Shown here: piece by piece, positions 33,747-45,325 of the stretch
Numbering within the stretch: the first letter of the stretch is position 1
How the letters are laid out: each line of letters starts with the position of its first letter
Source: Myotis daubentonii
Lineage: Eukaryota; Chordata; Mammalia; Chiroptera; Vespertilionidae
Assembly: GCF_963259705.1 (NCBI RefSeq)
Contig: NC_081850.1
Location: forward strand, 32,455,799 to 32,519,798
Direction: 5' to 3'
Length of the DNA stretch: 64,000 bases
Program-made: the position numbers and the translations under genes
Notes under the pieces: generated by a model
Database searches by the model: none
What the model saw: only the letters and a program-made list of their open reading frames with translations
Told to the model about the DNA's origin: nothing

Positions 33747-34866
33747 CTAGAGGCCTGGTGCACAAAAATTTGGGAGGTCCCTCAGCCCGGGCTGTGCCCT
33801 CTCACAGTCTGGGACCCCTCGGGAGATGACCACCTGCTGGCTTAGGCCTGCTCCCCAGGGGATTGGGCCTAAGATGGCAATCAGACATCCCTCTGGCAGC
33901 CCGGCAGCCCTCAGGGGATGTTCACTTGCCAGTGGGGAGCAGACCTAAGCTGCAGTCGGACATCTTTAGCACTGCTGAGGAGGCAAAAGAGGCTCCCACC
34001 ACCACTGCTGTACTGGCAGCCATCAGCCTGGCTTGTGGCTGAGCAGAGCTCCCCCATGTGGGAGCGCATTGACCACCAGAGGGCAGCTCCTGCATTGGGC
34101 GTCTGCCCCCTGGTGGTCAGTTTGTGTCATAGTGACCAGTCATTCCCAGTCTTTCTGCTGTTAGGGTCAGTTTTCATATTACCCTTTTACTATATAAGAT
34201 AGAGGCCTGGTGCACGGGTGGGGGCCGGCTGTTTTGCCTTGAAGGGTGTCCTGGATCAGGGTGGGGGTCCCTCTTGGGTGCCTGGCCAGCCTGGGTGAGG
34301 GGCTGATGGCTGTTTGAAGCTGGTCACACCCCCTTCAGGGTGGGTGGGGGTCCCCACTGGTGTGCCTGGCCAGCCTGGATGAGGGGCTGATGGCTGTTTT
34401 CAGGCTGGCCACCTTCAGGGTGGGGGTCCACACCGGGGTGCCTGGCCAGTCTGGGTGAGGGGCTGAGGGCCGTTTTCAGGCTGGCCTGTGACTGAAGCTC
34501 CCAGCCTCTCCTTTTTTTCTTTATTTTTTATTCTGGGATTTATTTACCTTCTATAATTGAAACTCTGTTGCCTTCACTGGCACTCCCAGCTCTGAGGCCT
34601 CGGCCAGCTGAAAGCAGGTATCTGGGGTTTGTTTAGTCTCTATAATTGAAACATTGTTGCTTTCGGAGCTCAGAGCTGGGCCATGGCAGGCAGGGAACCT
34701 TGGCTTTCTCCATCACTGGAGCAAGCAAACCTGCTGCTTGCTTTAGCTTGCATGGCTGCCGGCCGCCATCTTTGTTGGCCATTAATTTGCATATCTCACT
34801 GATTAGCCAATGGGAAGCATAGCGGAGGTATGGTTAATTACCCTTTTTGTCTTTTATTAGATAGGA
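33747..34866 (-). mobile_element. Composite HeliBat-like Helitron (two units), second copy
   Basis: Minus orientation: 5' TCCTATCTAATAAAAGAC at 34866, internal junction GGCCTCTA/TCTTATATAG at 34200/34199, and 3' ...GGCCTCTAG at 33747. It has the same architecture and junction as 6763-7729. The first unit is longer here (667 against 501 bp), because a segment of roughly 85-90 bp starting cctggccagcctg is present three times (34280-34490) instead of once. Inserted in the L1. Confidence 0.88.
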
Positions 34867-34867
34867 T

Positions 34868-35072
34868 ATATATATATTGATTTTAGAGAGGGAGAGGGAG
34901 AGAGAGCTAGAAACATCAATGATGAGAGAGAATCATTGATCAGCTGCCTCCTGCACACCCACTATTGGGGATTGAGCCCACAACCCAGGCATGTGCCTTT
35001 GATGAGAATCAAAACCAGGACCCTTCAGTCCACAGGCTAATGTTTTATCCACTGAGCCAAACTGATTTTTGA
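34868..35072 (-). repeat. Ves SINE
   Basis: Minus-oriented Ves (gagaatcattgatcagctgc subtype) directly abutting the composite Helitron; head ctgagccaaactgatttttg. Confidence 0.88.
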
Positions 35073-35465
35073 CAGGTATATATTTCTTGCCATTTTATGC
35101 TTTATAACCATGTTCCTCTTTTTCTTTTCTTTCTTCTTCTTAAAGAAGTCTCTTTAACATTTTTTGTAATACTGGTTTGGTGATAATTAATTCCTTTAGC
35201 TTTTATTTGTCTGGGAAGCTCTTTATTTCTCATTCAATTTTAAATGATAGCCTTGCTGAGTAGAATAGTCTTGGTTGTAGGTCCATGCTTTTCATCACTT
35301 TAATATTTTGTGCCAATCTCTTGTGGCCTGAAGTGTTTCTGTTGAAAAATCAACCGACAGTTTTATGGTAGCTCCCTTTTAGGTAACTGTCTTTCTCTTG
35401 CTGCTTTTAAGGTTCTATCTTTGTCTTTAACTTTTGCCATTGTAATTTTGATGTATCTTGTTTTG

Positions 35466-35686
35466 TTTTGTTTTTAATATTTTTATTAATTTTTTTACAG
35501 AGAGGAAGGGAGAGGGATCGAGAGTTAGAAACATTGATGAGAGAGAAACATCGATCAGCTGCCTCCTGCACGCCCCCTACTGGGGATGATTCCACAACCA
35601 AGGTACAAGCCCTTGACCAGAATCGAACCTGTGACCCTTCAGTCCACAGGCCAGCGCTCTATCCACTGAGCCAAACTGATTAGGGC
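35466..35686 (-). repeat. Ves SINE
   Basis: Minus-oriented Ves in L1 ORF1 with a 17-bp target duplication TGATGTATCTTGTTTTG (35449) / TGATGTGTCTTGTTTTG (35687), one mismatch. Confidence 0.94.
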
Positions 35687-35942
35687 TGATGTGTCTTGTT
35701 TTGAGCCTCATTGGGATCATCTTGTTTTGGACTCTCTGCACTTCTTGGACTTTTGTATCTTTTTTCTTTACTAAGTTTGGAGTAGATTTTAGTCATTATT
35801 TCTTCAAATAGGTCCTCAATCCCTTGCTTTCTCCTCCTTCTGGTACCACTATGATGAGGATGTTGTTAAAATTGATGTCCCAGAGGTCCCTTAAACTATC
35901 TTCATTTTTAAAAATTCTTTTTATTAAAAATTATTTTATTTT

Positions 35943-36160
35943 GCCGAAACCGGTTTGGCTCAGTGGATAGAGCGTCGGCTTGCGGACTGAAGGGTCCCAG
36001 GTTCGATTCCGGTCAAGGGCATGTACCTGGGTTGCGGGCGCATCCCCAGTAGGGGACGTGCAGGAGGCAGCTGATCGATGTTTCTCTCTCATCGATGTTT
36101 CTAACTCTCTATCTCTCTCCCTTCCTCTCTGTAAAAAATCAATAAAATATATTTTTAAAA
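35943..36160 (+). repeat. Ves SINE
   Basis: Plus-oriented Ves, head ccgaaaccggtttggctc, tail aatcaataaaatatattttt, flanked by AAATTATTTTATTTT at 35928 and 36161. Confidence 0.93.
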
Positions 36161-36668
36161 AAATTATTTTATTTTATTAAAATTCTCTCTTTGTTGCTCT
36201 GATTGGGTGTTTTCTGCTACCTTGTCTCCCAAATCTCTGATTTGATCCTGTGCTTCATCTAACCTGAGGTGTATTCCTTCTTGTGTATTCTTTATTTCAG
36301 ATATATTCTTCTTTTCTGACTGATTTTTTTAATGGTTTCTATGTCCTTTTTTTATGTTTACTATCTCTTTGTTTAAGGTTTTACTGAGTACATCCATTCT
36401 TCCCCTAAGTTCCTTGAGTATCCTTATAATCATTGTTTTGAACTCTATCTGATAGGTTGCTTACCTTCATTTCATTTAGTTAGAGATTTCTCCTGTTCCT
36501 TTATTTGGGGCATGCTTCTTTGTCTCTCCATTTTGGCTGCTTCTCTAATTGTTTCTGTGGATTAAGTATGTCTGCTTTGCGCCCCCCTCCCCCCCAGTCT
36601 TTCTATGGTGGCCTTTTGTAGTAGGTGTCTTATGGGACTGGCACAGTCTCTCTAATCATCTTCTAGGT

Positions 36669-36979
36669 CAGTAGTTCTCAACCTGTGGGTTGTGACCCCT
36701 TTGGGGGTCGAATGACCCTTTCACAGGGGTCGCCTAAGACCATCGGAAAACACATATATAATTACTTATTGTTTTTGTGATTAATCACTATGTTTTAATT
36801 ATGTTCAATTTGTAAAAATGAAAATACATCCTGCATATCAGATATTTACATTACGATTCATAACAGTAGCAACATTACAGTTATGAAGTAGCAACAAAAA
36901 TAATTTTATGGTTGGGGGTCACCACAACATGAGGAACTGTATTAAAGGGTTGCAGCATTAGGAAGGGTGAGAACCACTC
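36669..36979 (+). mobile_element. SPIN-like hAT element, longer form
   Basis: Ends cagtagttctcaacctgtgg and ggtgagaaccactc, with interior gtcgcctaagaccatcgg, tacatcctgcatatcagat and ggttgggggtcaccacaaca. Target repeats TTCTAGGT (36661) / TTCTATGT (36980) match at 7 of 8. It is 311 bp, against 192 bp for the copy at 14668. Confidence 0.9.
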
Positions 36980-37127
36980 TTCTATGTGATCCAGGAATGT
37001 TTCTTGTGTGGGTCATGTCAACCCTCCTGTTATAGTTGAATCTTGGTTTCTATTTGCCCATGTGTAGGTGGGGTTAATCCTTGGCAGGCTGCTGACTATG
37101 AGGATCAACTTTGATCACAGTGTATAA

Positions 37128-37335
37128 CAGTGATGGCGAACCTATGACACTCATTTTTTGGTTGATTTTTCTTTGTTAAATGGCATTTAAATATATAAAA
37201 TAAATATCAAAAATATGTCTTTGTTTTACTATGGTTGCAAATATCAAAAAATTTCTCTATGTGACACGGCACCAGAGTTAAGTTAGGGTTTTTCAAAATG
37301 CTGACACGCCGAGCTCAAAAGTTTTGCCATCACTG
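37128..37335. mobile_element. hAT MITE, 208 bp
   Basis: Ends CAGTGATGGCGAACC and TTTTGCCATCACTG, with a perfect 8-bp target duplication GTGTATAA at 37120-37127 and 37336-37343. AT-rich interior, no ORF. Inserted in the L1 5' UTR. Confidence 0.94.
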
Positions 37336-37582
37336 GTGTATAAGCTACTGTGTGGGGCGACCCCATGAAACAGGATTTGCCCCAGCAGTGTCTGGTGCCT
37401 GTTGAGATCTCTTTTGAGGTGTGCTGCTTGTGGAGCTAATTGGGTTGTGCTCTGATGTGGTGTGAATCTCACCCCAAAATATGTTGATTGTGTGTCCCCT
37501 GGAGAGGAACTCAGGTGCAGGTCCATGTCAGACACCACCTGTGAACAGCCCTGGGCTACCTGCTTGTAGCTACAGAGCAATG

Positions 37583-37629
37583 CACAGGTTGAGAACCGCT
37601 GACCTAGAAGGTGATTGGAGAGACTGTGC
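37583..37629 (-). repeat. Inverted copy of the SPIN/L1 junction
   Basis: The reverse complement of these 47 bases matches 36641-36687 with four mismatches. It includes 28 bases of L1 plus SPIN target site and the first 19 bases of SPIN. Similarity stops abruptly on both sides. Confidence 0.85.
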
Positions 37630-38126
37630 TGGGTGTGCATGGGATTGGCCAAGTGGCACACCAGCGCTGGCTTCTACCGGCACCAAGCCTCAGGCCAGGT
37701 CAGGAAAAGGCCCAAGATACCCCAAGAACCCCCTCCGCTTGCTGGCTTCCTGTTAGGCTCAGTCACTGCAAGAGCCTCTGGGAGCATGTGAGTTGCGTGA
37801 AGTAGGTTCTCGGTGAATCACTAGTTTGGGCTGAGTGGTGCTCACCACATTGGTACACACTCAAACTTCACGCCAGTGCCTGAACTGAGGCCACTCAACA
37901 AATGTCTCAGGGTGCACCAAGGCCGGCTGCTACCTGCTGGGTACCTGCAGACCTTTGTGGTGGGGTGGGGTTTCTCAGTCTTCAGGGTGAGGCCAGCAGA
38001 GTTTACCAGGCCCAAACAGTTCAAGATTTGGCCATGTGAAGGGAGGGCTCTGCACAAGTACCGGTCATTGTGCAGGGGGAAAATGGCCCTCACCCTAGAG
38101 CCCAACGACTCATTCTCTCCCTCCTT

Positions 38127-38352
38127 TTTTTTTTTTTTTAATATATTTTTATTGATTTCAGAGAGGAAGGAAGGAAGAGAGAGATAGAGATAGAAACATC
38201 AATGATGAGAGAGAACCATTGATCGGCTGCCTCCAGCATGCCCCACACTGGAGATCGAGCCTGCAACCCGGGCATGTGCCCTGATCAGGAATCAAACCAT
38301 GACCTCTGGTTCATAGCTCAATGCTCAACCACTGAGCAATATTGGCCAGGCT
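38127..38352 (-). repeat. Ves SINE
   Basis: Minus-oriented Ves of the CCTCTGGTTCATAG subtype in the L1 5' UTR. Target duplication CTCTCCCTCCTT at 38115 and 38353. Confidence 0.92.
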
Positions 38353-39407
38353 CTCTCCCTCCTTAAGAGCCTTCCAAGAGAGGCTGCCTAGAGGGCTCAA
38401 TTTGGCCATAAACAGCTGCCTTCTATGCAGGGCTCAAGCTTGACAAGGGGTGCCACCAGGAGTTGGGAGGGTGGAGCTAGTGGCTCTCCTGTTGGGTGGC
38501 AGCACTGGTCAGCCAGGTGAGCTAGGGGTTGGAAATGGCTCTGCCCCAGAGCCACAGAACTCAGTCTCTGACACCTTCTGAGTTCTCCCTCCAGAGGCCT
38601 CCAAGAAAGTCTTCACCACGGGCCCAGGCAGCTAACTCCTTTGCAAGGTGTGAGCTCAGCAGGGTGGGTTGACAGGGAGTCAGGAGGGTGGGGCTAGTGC
38701 ATTCCTCCAGGCTGATGCCACGTGGAGCGGAGTGCTCCACCCAGGAAAGATGATGTCTGTGGTGGTGTGGGAGACGAACTCAGCACAGGGACCCTGATTG
38801 CTGTCCCTTCCGTTTTTTCCCTGGAAACACACCACTCAGTCCTTCCTCGCATGACTCCAGTCAGCTCCATCCATCCCCTCTCGGTTGGAGCCAGGGTGAG
38901 TGGCCATGAATGAGATGTTGTGTGCTAGTCTTTTAAGAGAGTGCCTGGTTTTCTAGCAGACTCCTATCTCTCCCTGGAAGACAGAATCCCTGCTGATTTT
39001 CACAGCCGGATGTTATGTGGGCTTCTCTTTTTGGCTCTGGGGCTCTAGGTTGGGGAGCCCATGCTCCCCAGGGAGGAAGTTTGAAGCTGAGATACTCCTC
39101 CAAATTCTCAGCCTCCACCCATGGGTGCAGGGCCAGCTCTTATCATATCTACGCCCTTCCTACCAGCCTTGAAGTGGCTTCTTCGTGATCCTTGGTTATA
39201 CCACTTCTGTTCAGGCAGTCTTCATTTGGTTATTCAGGTTGATTGTTCTCTAGTTTTAGTTTTGACCTGGGAGGAGGTGAGTGTTACTTCCACCTACTCC
39301 ACTGCCGTCTTGGATTCAGAACCCTCACCACTCTTGGTGTGTATTAAAATCTTTGTACATAAGCGACACAAAACGTAAATTCCTTTTTAAATGCATATTC
39401 AACTTTT

Positions 39408-39619
39408 TAAATGTTTCTTAATTGATTTTTTAGAGCGAGAGAAAGTGAGAGAGAGCAAGAGAAACATCAGTGTGAGAGAGAAACATTGGTTGCCTCCTGT
39501 ACCCACCCCGACTGGGGATTGAACCTGCCACCTGGGCACGTGCCTGGACTATGAACCGAAACTGCTACCTTTCGGTGTAAGGGATGATGCTCCAACCGAC
39601 TGAGCCACTCTGGTTAGGG
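39408..39619 (-). repeat. Older Ves-like SINE
   Basis: Minus-oriented, diverged subtype (gaaacattggttgcctcctg; head gactgagccactctggttag). It lies just outside the L1 5' end. Confidence 0.82.
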
Positions 39620-39649
39620 AGGAAGGAGGAGACCCAGATCTTATTCTTG

Positions 39650-39735
39650 ACTGATTATTCTGCATTTGTAACCATGGGCAAGCCACTTCCATTCCCACAA
39701 TCTCAGTTCCCTCATTTGTAAGGTGCATAGATTCT
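39650..39735 (+). repeat. MIR relic
   Basis: gtaaccatgggcaagccact ... ctcagttccctcatttgtaag matches the MIR core. Confidence 0.65.
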
Positions 39736-41105
39736 GGTGGAAATGGTCAGAATAGATGGTCTCCAGGTCTTCCAGCTCCATTACGCCCTCATTCAATCAT
39801 GCAGCTGCAAACAGGATGTCCCAGCTAATACACCTGTGCTTACTGGCGTGAGCAGTAGCCCACTGCCAACCATATCATTTTTGCTTAGGGAAGTCATGGC
39901 AGGCAGCACTTGGCAAGGAGGTGTCATTCACATTTGTTCAGTCTTCAAACAATGGATCTCAACCCCCGAAGAAGCAGAAAAACTACATCCCAAATGCTAA
40001 TGCCTGTGCTCATAGAAGACTTCTGTGTGAGAAAAAAGCACACAGAACAAGGTCTCCCAAAGAAACACTTCTGAATGCTACACCATATGAAAATACTCTA
40101 GTCCCTTCACAATTTCTTATTTTTAAAAAACTGGAAAAATGGTATAAGAACTTTGCATCGAAGAAACCAATACAATATTTTGTTAGGTGCCACTGTATAA
40201 TTGTGACGGTCATATTTGATTGATGGATTCTAAGGAAAACTCTATCTCGCGCAGAACACCGGGGTGCGATTTGTAGCTGATTGAGATGGGTCCAGGATTC
40301 TCAAGAGATCCCTGGCCTGGCCTGGACTCTTTCCCTTGCTACCAGACAGGGTGTAAATGGGTGCAATTTTCAGGACAGCAATCTGACAGTGTCTCAAAAA
40401 CCCTAGAGATCTGCTTCCCTTTTTGTTAGTCATGAAGTGATGAACAGATATTTGGCCCAGGCTCCTAATCCCCACATCCTCAGCTTTCTGCTACTGTAGG
40501 TGCCGGAGGGAGATACACACGGGGGACACTTACCGTTGACTAGTTTTAGATCTCAAAGCCCCGTGTGGATCCCCCAGGGCTGGAACTTATGGGAGCCCTG
40601 AGCACTAATTTTATGCTTGATCTAAGGCTTAGCACCTCTACTGATGGCCTTCACCGCTGTCCTCAAGGCCCATGCCCTAATCTTGGTCCTAGAGGACTCA
40701 CCACCTGAGAGCAGGAAGAAGCAGGGAAAGACAACACAAAAGAACAGAGATGCTCCTCCCTGAGGCCTTGAGCAAAAATGGACTTAGTCCCCTCCACCCC
40801 CACTCCCAACTCCCAGACTTTTCTAGGGCCTGGCCCAGGTCCATGGTGCCACCTCAACCTCTTGGGGAAAAGAGACCCCGAAGGCCATTACCCTTCTCTT
40901 TCTCCGTGGAATAGCATGTCCTTCTTCTGAGATCCACCCCTCCGCCCTACCCCAACTCCACAAGGCACATGTGGGAATTTTCATGTTCTTATAGAACCTT
41001 CCCTCCTGGCTTGGTGGGTTGGTCCAGGAGCAGGTACCTGATAAGGGAGGTGCTGCTATCCCTGGACATCCTGGTGCCTGTTTCCTGAGACCCAGATCTC
41101 TCCCT
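39736..41105. other. Intergenic, no feature recognised
   Basis: Short overlapping open frames on both strands (for example 39737-40223) without domains. No repeat that I can name. Confidence 0.45.
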
Positions 41106-41109
41106 GCCC

Positions 41110-41250
41110 TCTCATGCATATTAACTCATTTGGTTTCCTAAAACAACCCATCCTTATTACTAGCCCCATTTTACAGATGAGGACAATGAGGCTTAGGGAG
41201 CATGTGCAACTTCGCCTGCAGGCCCACAGCTAGAAAGGGAACAGGAAACA
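41110..41250 (-). repeat. MIR relic
   Basis: Reverse MIR: cattttacagatgaggaca, atgaggcttagggagcatg and ggcccacagctagaaaggga. Confidence 0.78.
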
Positions 41251-42343
41251 CTGTACAAGTTCATGCACCGTGTTCTCTCTACCCACACTGGTCATCTCAT
41301 CTCCCCCGATTTTCTCATCACCGTCTGACCTGTGGAAAAGAGCCTTTAATAACATTATTAACTCAAAGCAAGTATTGTGGGTTTCAGTACCTTCTTTTCA
41401 AATTTGATTGCAGTTTGCCTTAATGTTTCCATGTCTCCAGTTCTGCGAAATGAAAAGTTCAACCATCCCCAAATTAGTCTTTTGAAGTGGTGGAGAGAGA
41501 GGTGAGGTAATATATGTGCAGATGATTTCAAAAGCATCAAATTATCCACCGATTCTGGGCTATTATTTCATTTTCATCTTTATTAATAGCATCTGGCACA
41601 GTTTCCAGGCCGTGTGGAGGAGCAGCTAGCTCTGTGAAACCCCAGAGCAGAGCCAATTTCATCCAACCTGATATGTTCTATTCAACCTAGAAATCGCAAA
41701 GGCGCCTGGGAACCGTTCTACAAATAGCATACTCCTGAGACAGGCCAGTAAGCCAGGACAAGTGGAACAGGGAAACTGAGACCCACAGCTGAACAAACTG
41801 GCAGAGCGATTTACAGCAGGGAAAGACTCCTGGAGGCCTCCCTGGAGATAACGTCTAGGCCTCCCCTGTATTTCAGCTCCAGACTCAGAAAAGCAGCAAA
41901 ACCATGTGGTGACAGCAGGCCCAGCTGCAATGACTAACGGCCCCTGACACTGACCAATCAGTGGAGGCCATGGCCCTGGAGGAGCACACCTAGAACACTG
42001 CTGAATACTCTGCCGAAACCCCTCCCCGACCTCCCCTGAGATTCCCGCCTGCAAGAGAGAGAGAAAAGCCTCGAGACAAAGAGCTCATGCCTGCTCTCCT
42101 TCCCAGGAGCATGCCGCCCCCACCCCCTTCCCAACAGTCACGCTGCTCCCAAATTCTAAGGAACCCCATGAGGCTCGTAATCAGGGCAGCAATGGGCAGC
42201 AGCAGTTCGTCCCAGACAAACCCCCTGAATCTGTCCTCAAGGCCCCCTTTTCTCTGACTTCTTAGCGAGCCAAAGCCGATCCGCCTGGGCTCGATTCCCC
42301 AGCCCTTCCTTTTTCATGTCCCCAGCTTTAATAAACGTCCTCT
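41251..42343. other. Intergenic, no feature recognised
   Basis: Unique sequence. The longest frame (41659-42054, minus) shows no domain. Confidence 0.4.
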
Positions 42344-42356
42344 AAAATGCACCTGG

Positions 42357-42587
42357 GCCCTGGCCAGTTTGGCTCACTAGATAAGAGCGTCAACCTGGGG
42401 ACTGGAGGGCCCCGGGTTCGATTCTGCTCAAGGGCATGTACCTTGGTTGCAGGCACATCCCCAGTGGGGAGTGTGCATGAGGCAGCTGATCAATGCTTCT
42501 CTCTCATCGATGTTTCTAACTCTCTATCCCTTTCTCTTCCTGTCTGTAAAAAATCAATAAAATATATTTTAAAATAAATAAATAAAT
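42357..42587 (+). repeat. Ves SINE
   Basis: Plus-oriented Ves with (AAAT)n tail and a perfect 13-bp target duplication AAAATGCACCTGG at 42344 and 42588. Confidence 0.95.
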
Positions 42588-42889
42588 AAAATGCACCTGG
42601 ACCCATGCTGTGAAACTTTCCCTGCAGGAAGTCAGGAGCCCACACACTAGTGGCTGACCCTAGGGCTAGGCAGACCCACTCCAGGCCGGGTTCCCTTTCT
42701 GGTAACAGTCCCAACACAACTACAAGCGGGTGTAAAAAAATGTTCACCCAAATCAGCCCCTAACTAAAGGGCTTTCCTTTCCATGAGCTCCCTTTGAGCC
42801 TTTCCCATGTGTAATGAATACACGTATGTAGAGTGGCATGACTAAGTTTTTAAAAGCTGCTTTTATTTCTATTCTACCACTTACACAGT

Positions 42890-43200
42890 CACATAATAAT
42901 TTAAATGTTTATATTTTTTGAAAAAGAAACATTATTCTAAAAGCAATACTTATTGGCAAAAACTTGAAAGATGCAAAAAGAATAAGGAAGAAAATTCAAT
43001 ACTAACTCCAGAACCCAAATATAACCCCTGCTATCTTTGTTTTATAACCTTCTAGGCTCTTCCATTTGTATATATACTTTAAAGGATAATTAGCCATCAT
43101 ACTATGTGTGTGTATATATATATATATATATATACTAGCCATCATTATATATATATATTTTCATTTAGTTTTATATAAAGGAATAGTCAGTGATGGTCAT
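42890..43200 (-). repeat. L1ME/HAL1-type relic
   Basis: aataaggaagaaaattcaat ... aacccaaatataacccctgc ... ctaggctcttccatttgta. The same phrase order recurs at 61270-61400. A (TA)n run lies at about 43114-43134. Confidence 0.5.
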
Positions 43201-43209
43201 TTTTAATAG

Positions 43210-43730
43210 TTGCATAACTTTCCCCCAGCTTCATTGAAATTTTATTGACATATAATATGTAAGTTATAGTGTAATGGTAATATATATGTATATATTATTG
43301 CAAAATGATTAGGACAATTAAGTTAGTTAACATTTCTACCCCTTTGCATAATTATGATTTGTATGTGTGCATGTGGTGATAAGGTTTAAGACCTACTCTC
43401 TTAAAATTTTTCAGGGTATTTAATGTAGTATTGATGGTTATAGTCACCTCACTGTGCATTAGATCCCCACATCTCATTTATCTTATAAATAGAAATTTGT
43501 ACCCTTTGACCAACATCTCCCCATTTCTCCCACCCTCTGGCCCTTGGCAACCCCCATTCTACTCTCTATTTCTACGAGTTTGACTTTTTTAGAGACCCCA
43601 CATAAGTGAGACGGTGCAGCATTTGTTTTTCTCTGACTTATCACATGTAGCATGCTGTCCTGCAGGTCTATCTTTGTTGTCTTTAAAGACAGATTTCCTC
43701 CTTTTTATGGCTGAATCATATTCGTGTGTG
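43210..43730 (-). repeat. L1M 3' end fragment, antisense
   Basis: cagcttcattgaaattttatt, attgacatataatatgtaag, cccttggcaacccccattct and aagtgagacggtgcagcat are antisense L1MA-L1MC 3' UTR landmarks. Confidence 0.8.
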
Positions 43731-43960
43731 TGTAATCACAGTGATTGCCTAACTTTTAATCCAGCAGTTGTACCATAATGCACTATCCCATTTCCAAGTG
43801 GTTGGCCAGTTGTGTTCCCATAAACATCTTCATGAAAATAGATTGTTTTCCCCACAGTAATGTTTTCCCTTGAAACAACTCCCAGGAGAGATGTTGAGTC
43901 GAAGATTTGAGCCCATGTTATATATGAAGCAGCGTGACATCTTTCAGCTTATTCATTTTA

Positions 43961-44179
43961 TTTTATTTTTTTTAAATATATTTTATTGATTTTTTACAGA
44001 GAGGAAGGGAGAGGAATGGAGAGTTAGAAACATCAATGAGAGAGAAACATCGATCAGCTGCCTCCTGCACGCCCCCCCTCCCCACTGGGGATGTGCCTGC
44101 AACCAAGGTACATGCCCTTGACTGGAATCGAACCCGGGACCCTTCAGTCCCTAGGCCGACGCTGAGCCAAACCAGTTAG
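43961..44179 (-). repeat. Ves SINE
   Basis: Minus-oriented Ves, perfect 16-bp target duplication CAGCTTATTCATTTTA at 43945 and 44180. The head has a small deletion (gacgctgagcc lacks ctatccact). Confidence 0.95.
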
Positions 44180-44831
44180 CAGCTTATTCATTTTAATAAC
44201 ATGTTATTGCACTGGACCCCGGCATCCACACACACATTAGGCACCGACAGTCTCACGGAACTGCAGGGCACCTGCTCACAGACACTCAGAATGGAGGCTC
44301 TGAGGGAGGGAACAGAGGTTAATACGGAAACACAGCCTTCCGTCCAACGCCACCCTCTCCTAGCAGGTCAGATCGCCTCCTGGTAAAAAGGGGGCTAAGA
44401 TTCTTGAGCCTGGAAAGAATAGCTTCTTCCCACCAACAGCTTAAGGTTGGTTGTTAGATTGAATATGCCCGGGCAGGTGGCTCAGCAGAACTGTCAGTCT
44501 CGTCTATAAAGCAGCTCTCAGGTGTGTGTTTTTGACAGTGGGTTTTGATGGGCGAGGAAGGGGGCCGTGGAACCTGAGGTGGGAGGATGTTTTGTCTCTT
44601 AGTGGAGACGTGTCTGCTCTACGGTGTCCCCAGTAGCCCTTTCCTGCCTGAGTGACGCTGAGTGTCAGCAGAGGCTAGAGGAATGGAACAACTCTCAGAG
44701 GTTCTGCTCCCTTTTGAGATGGCCTCAGAGGACAAAGCTATGAGGAGACATGATACTTCACTACTAGTAAAAACGTACGGTACTAGAAGTATATATTCTG
44801 GAAGTCAACTTGGTAATAGCTATCATAAATT

Positions 44832-45073
44832 GTCTTTTTATTTTTTTAATCCTCACCCAGAGGATATAGTTTTTATTGATTTTAGAGAGAGTGGAAGGGA
44901 GAGAGAGAGGGAGAAACATCGATATGAGAGAGAGACATCGATCGGTTGCCTCCCATATGCACCCAGACTGGGGATCCAATCCATAACCTAGGTATGTGCC
45001 CTGACTGGGAATCGAACCTGCAACCTGTTGGTGTATGGGATGATGCTCCAAACAACTGAGCCCCCTGGCCAGG
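44832..45073 (-). repeat. Older Ves-like SINE
   Basis: Minus-oriented diverged subtype (aacctgttggtgtatgggat). Target duplication GCTATCATAAATT at 44819 and 45074. Confidence 0.9.
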
Positions 45074-45086
45074 GCTATCATAAATT

Positions 45087-45325
45087 TTTTTAATGGGTGT
45101 AGACAACAGAAATGCATTTTGCAAGGCTGTTATTTGTAAAAGTGAAAAATTGGAATGTTCAAATTACTTGATAAAAGATTTCAGGTGAAGTATAATAGAT
45201 CTACATTACTAGACTATTACTCAGTCACAAAAAATGATGTAGGTAAATATTTGTTGATACAAAAAAAGTGCCCATACTGCATTGTTAGGTGAAAGGTACA
45301 AGTTATAGAATGATCCCATTTCTGT

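Larger units (their letters stand above)
35080..36530 (-). pseudogene. L1 ORF1 remnant
   Basis: Minus-strand translation in broken frames resembles L1 ORF1. From the C-terminal side at about 35110-35450, LSVDFSTETLQATRDWHKI-like sequence (C-terminal domain). At about 35800-35870, a VPEGGESKGLRTYLKK-like block (RRM region). At 36180-36450, the coiled-coil part with ELRGRMDVLSKTLNKEI-like sequence. Two Ves SINEs (35466-35686, 35943-36160) and multiple stops disrupt it. Confidence 0.82.
27955..39330 (-). mobile_element. Near-full-length ancient L1 retrotransposon, heavily interrupted
   Basis: In minus orientation, 3' to 5' along the window: oligo-T (3' tail) near 27955, 3' UTR, ORF2 (to about 33.7 kb), inter-ORF, ORF1 (about 35.1-36.5 kb) and a long 5' UTR. 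It ends near cctactccactgccgtcttgg, the complement of the CCAAGACGGC-type start typical of L1 5' ends. Without insertions it would be about 7.5-8 kb. Both ORFs are full of stops and frameshifts, so it is dead. Inserted in it are a Tc/mariner MITE, seven Ves SINEs, two Helitron complexes, a SPIN and another hAT MITE. I found no convincing target duplication. Confidence 0.88.
36531..39330 (-). repeat. L1 5' UTR part
   Basis: GC-richer antisense sequence from after ORF1 to the L1 start, with recurring cctcc-agaggc, ggagt-gggagggtgggg and ggctagtg phrases typical of L1 promoter monomer-like regions. It ends at about 39330 with the complement of the CCAAGACGG start. A SPIN, a hAT MITE and a Ves interrupt it. 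Confidence 0.7.
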
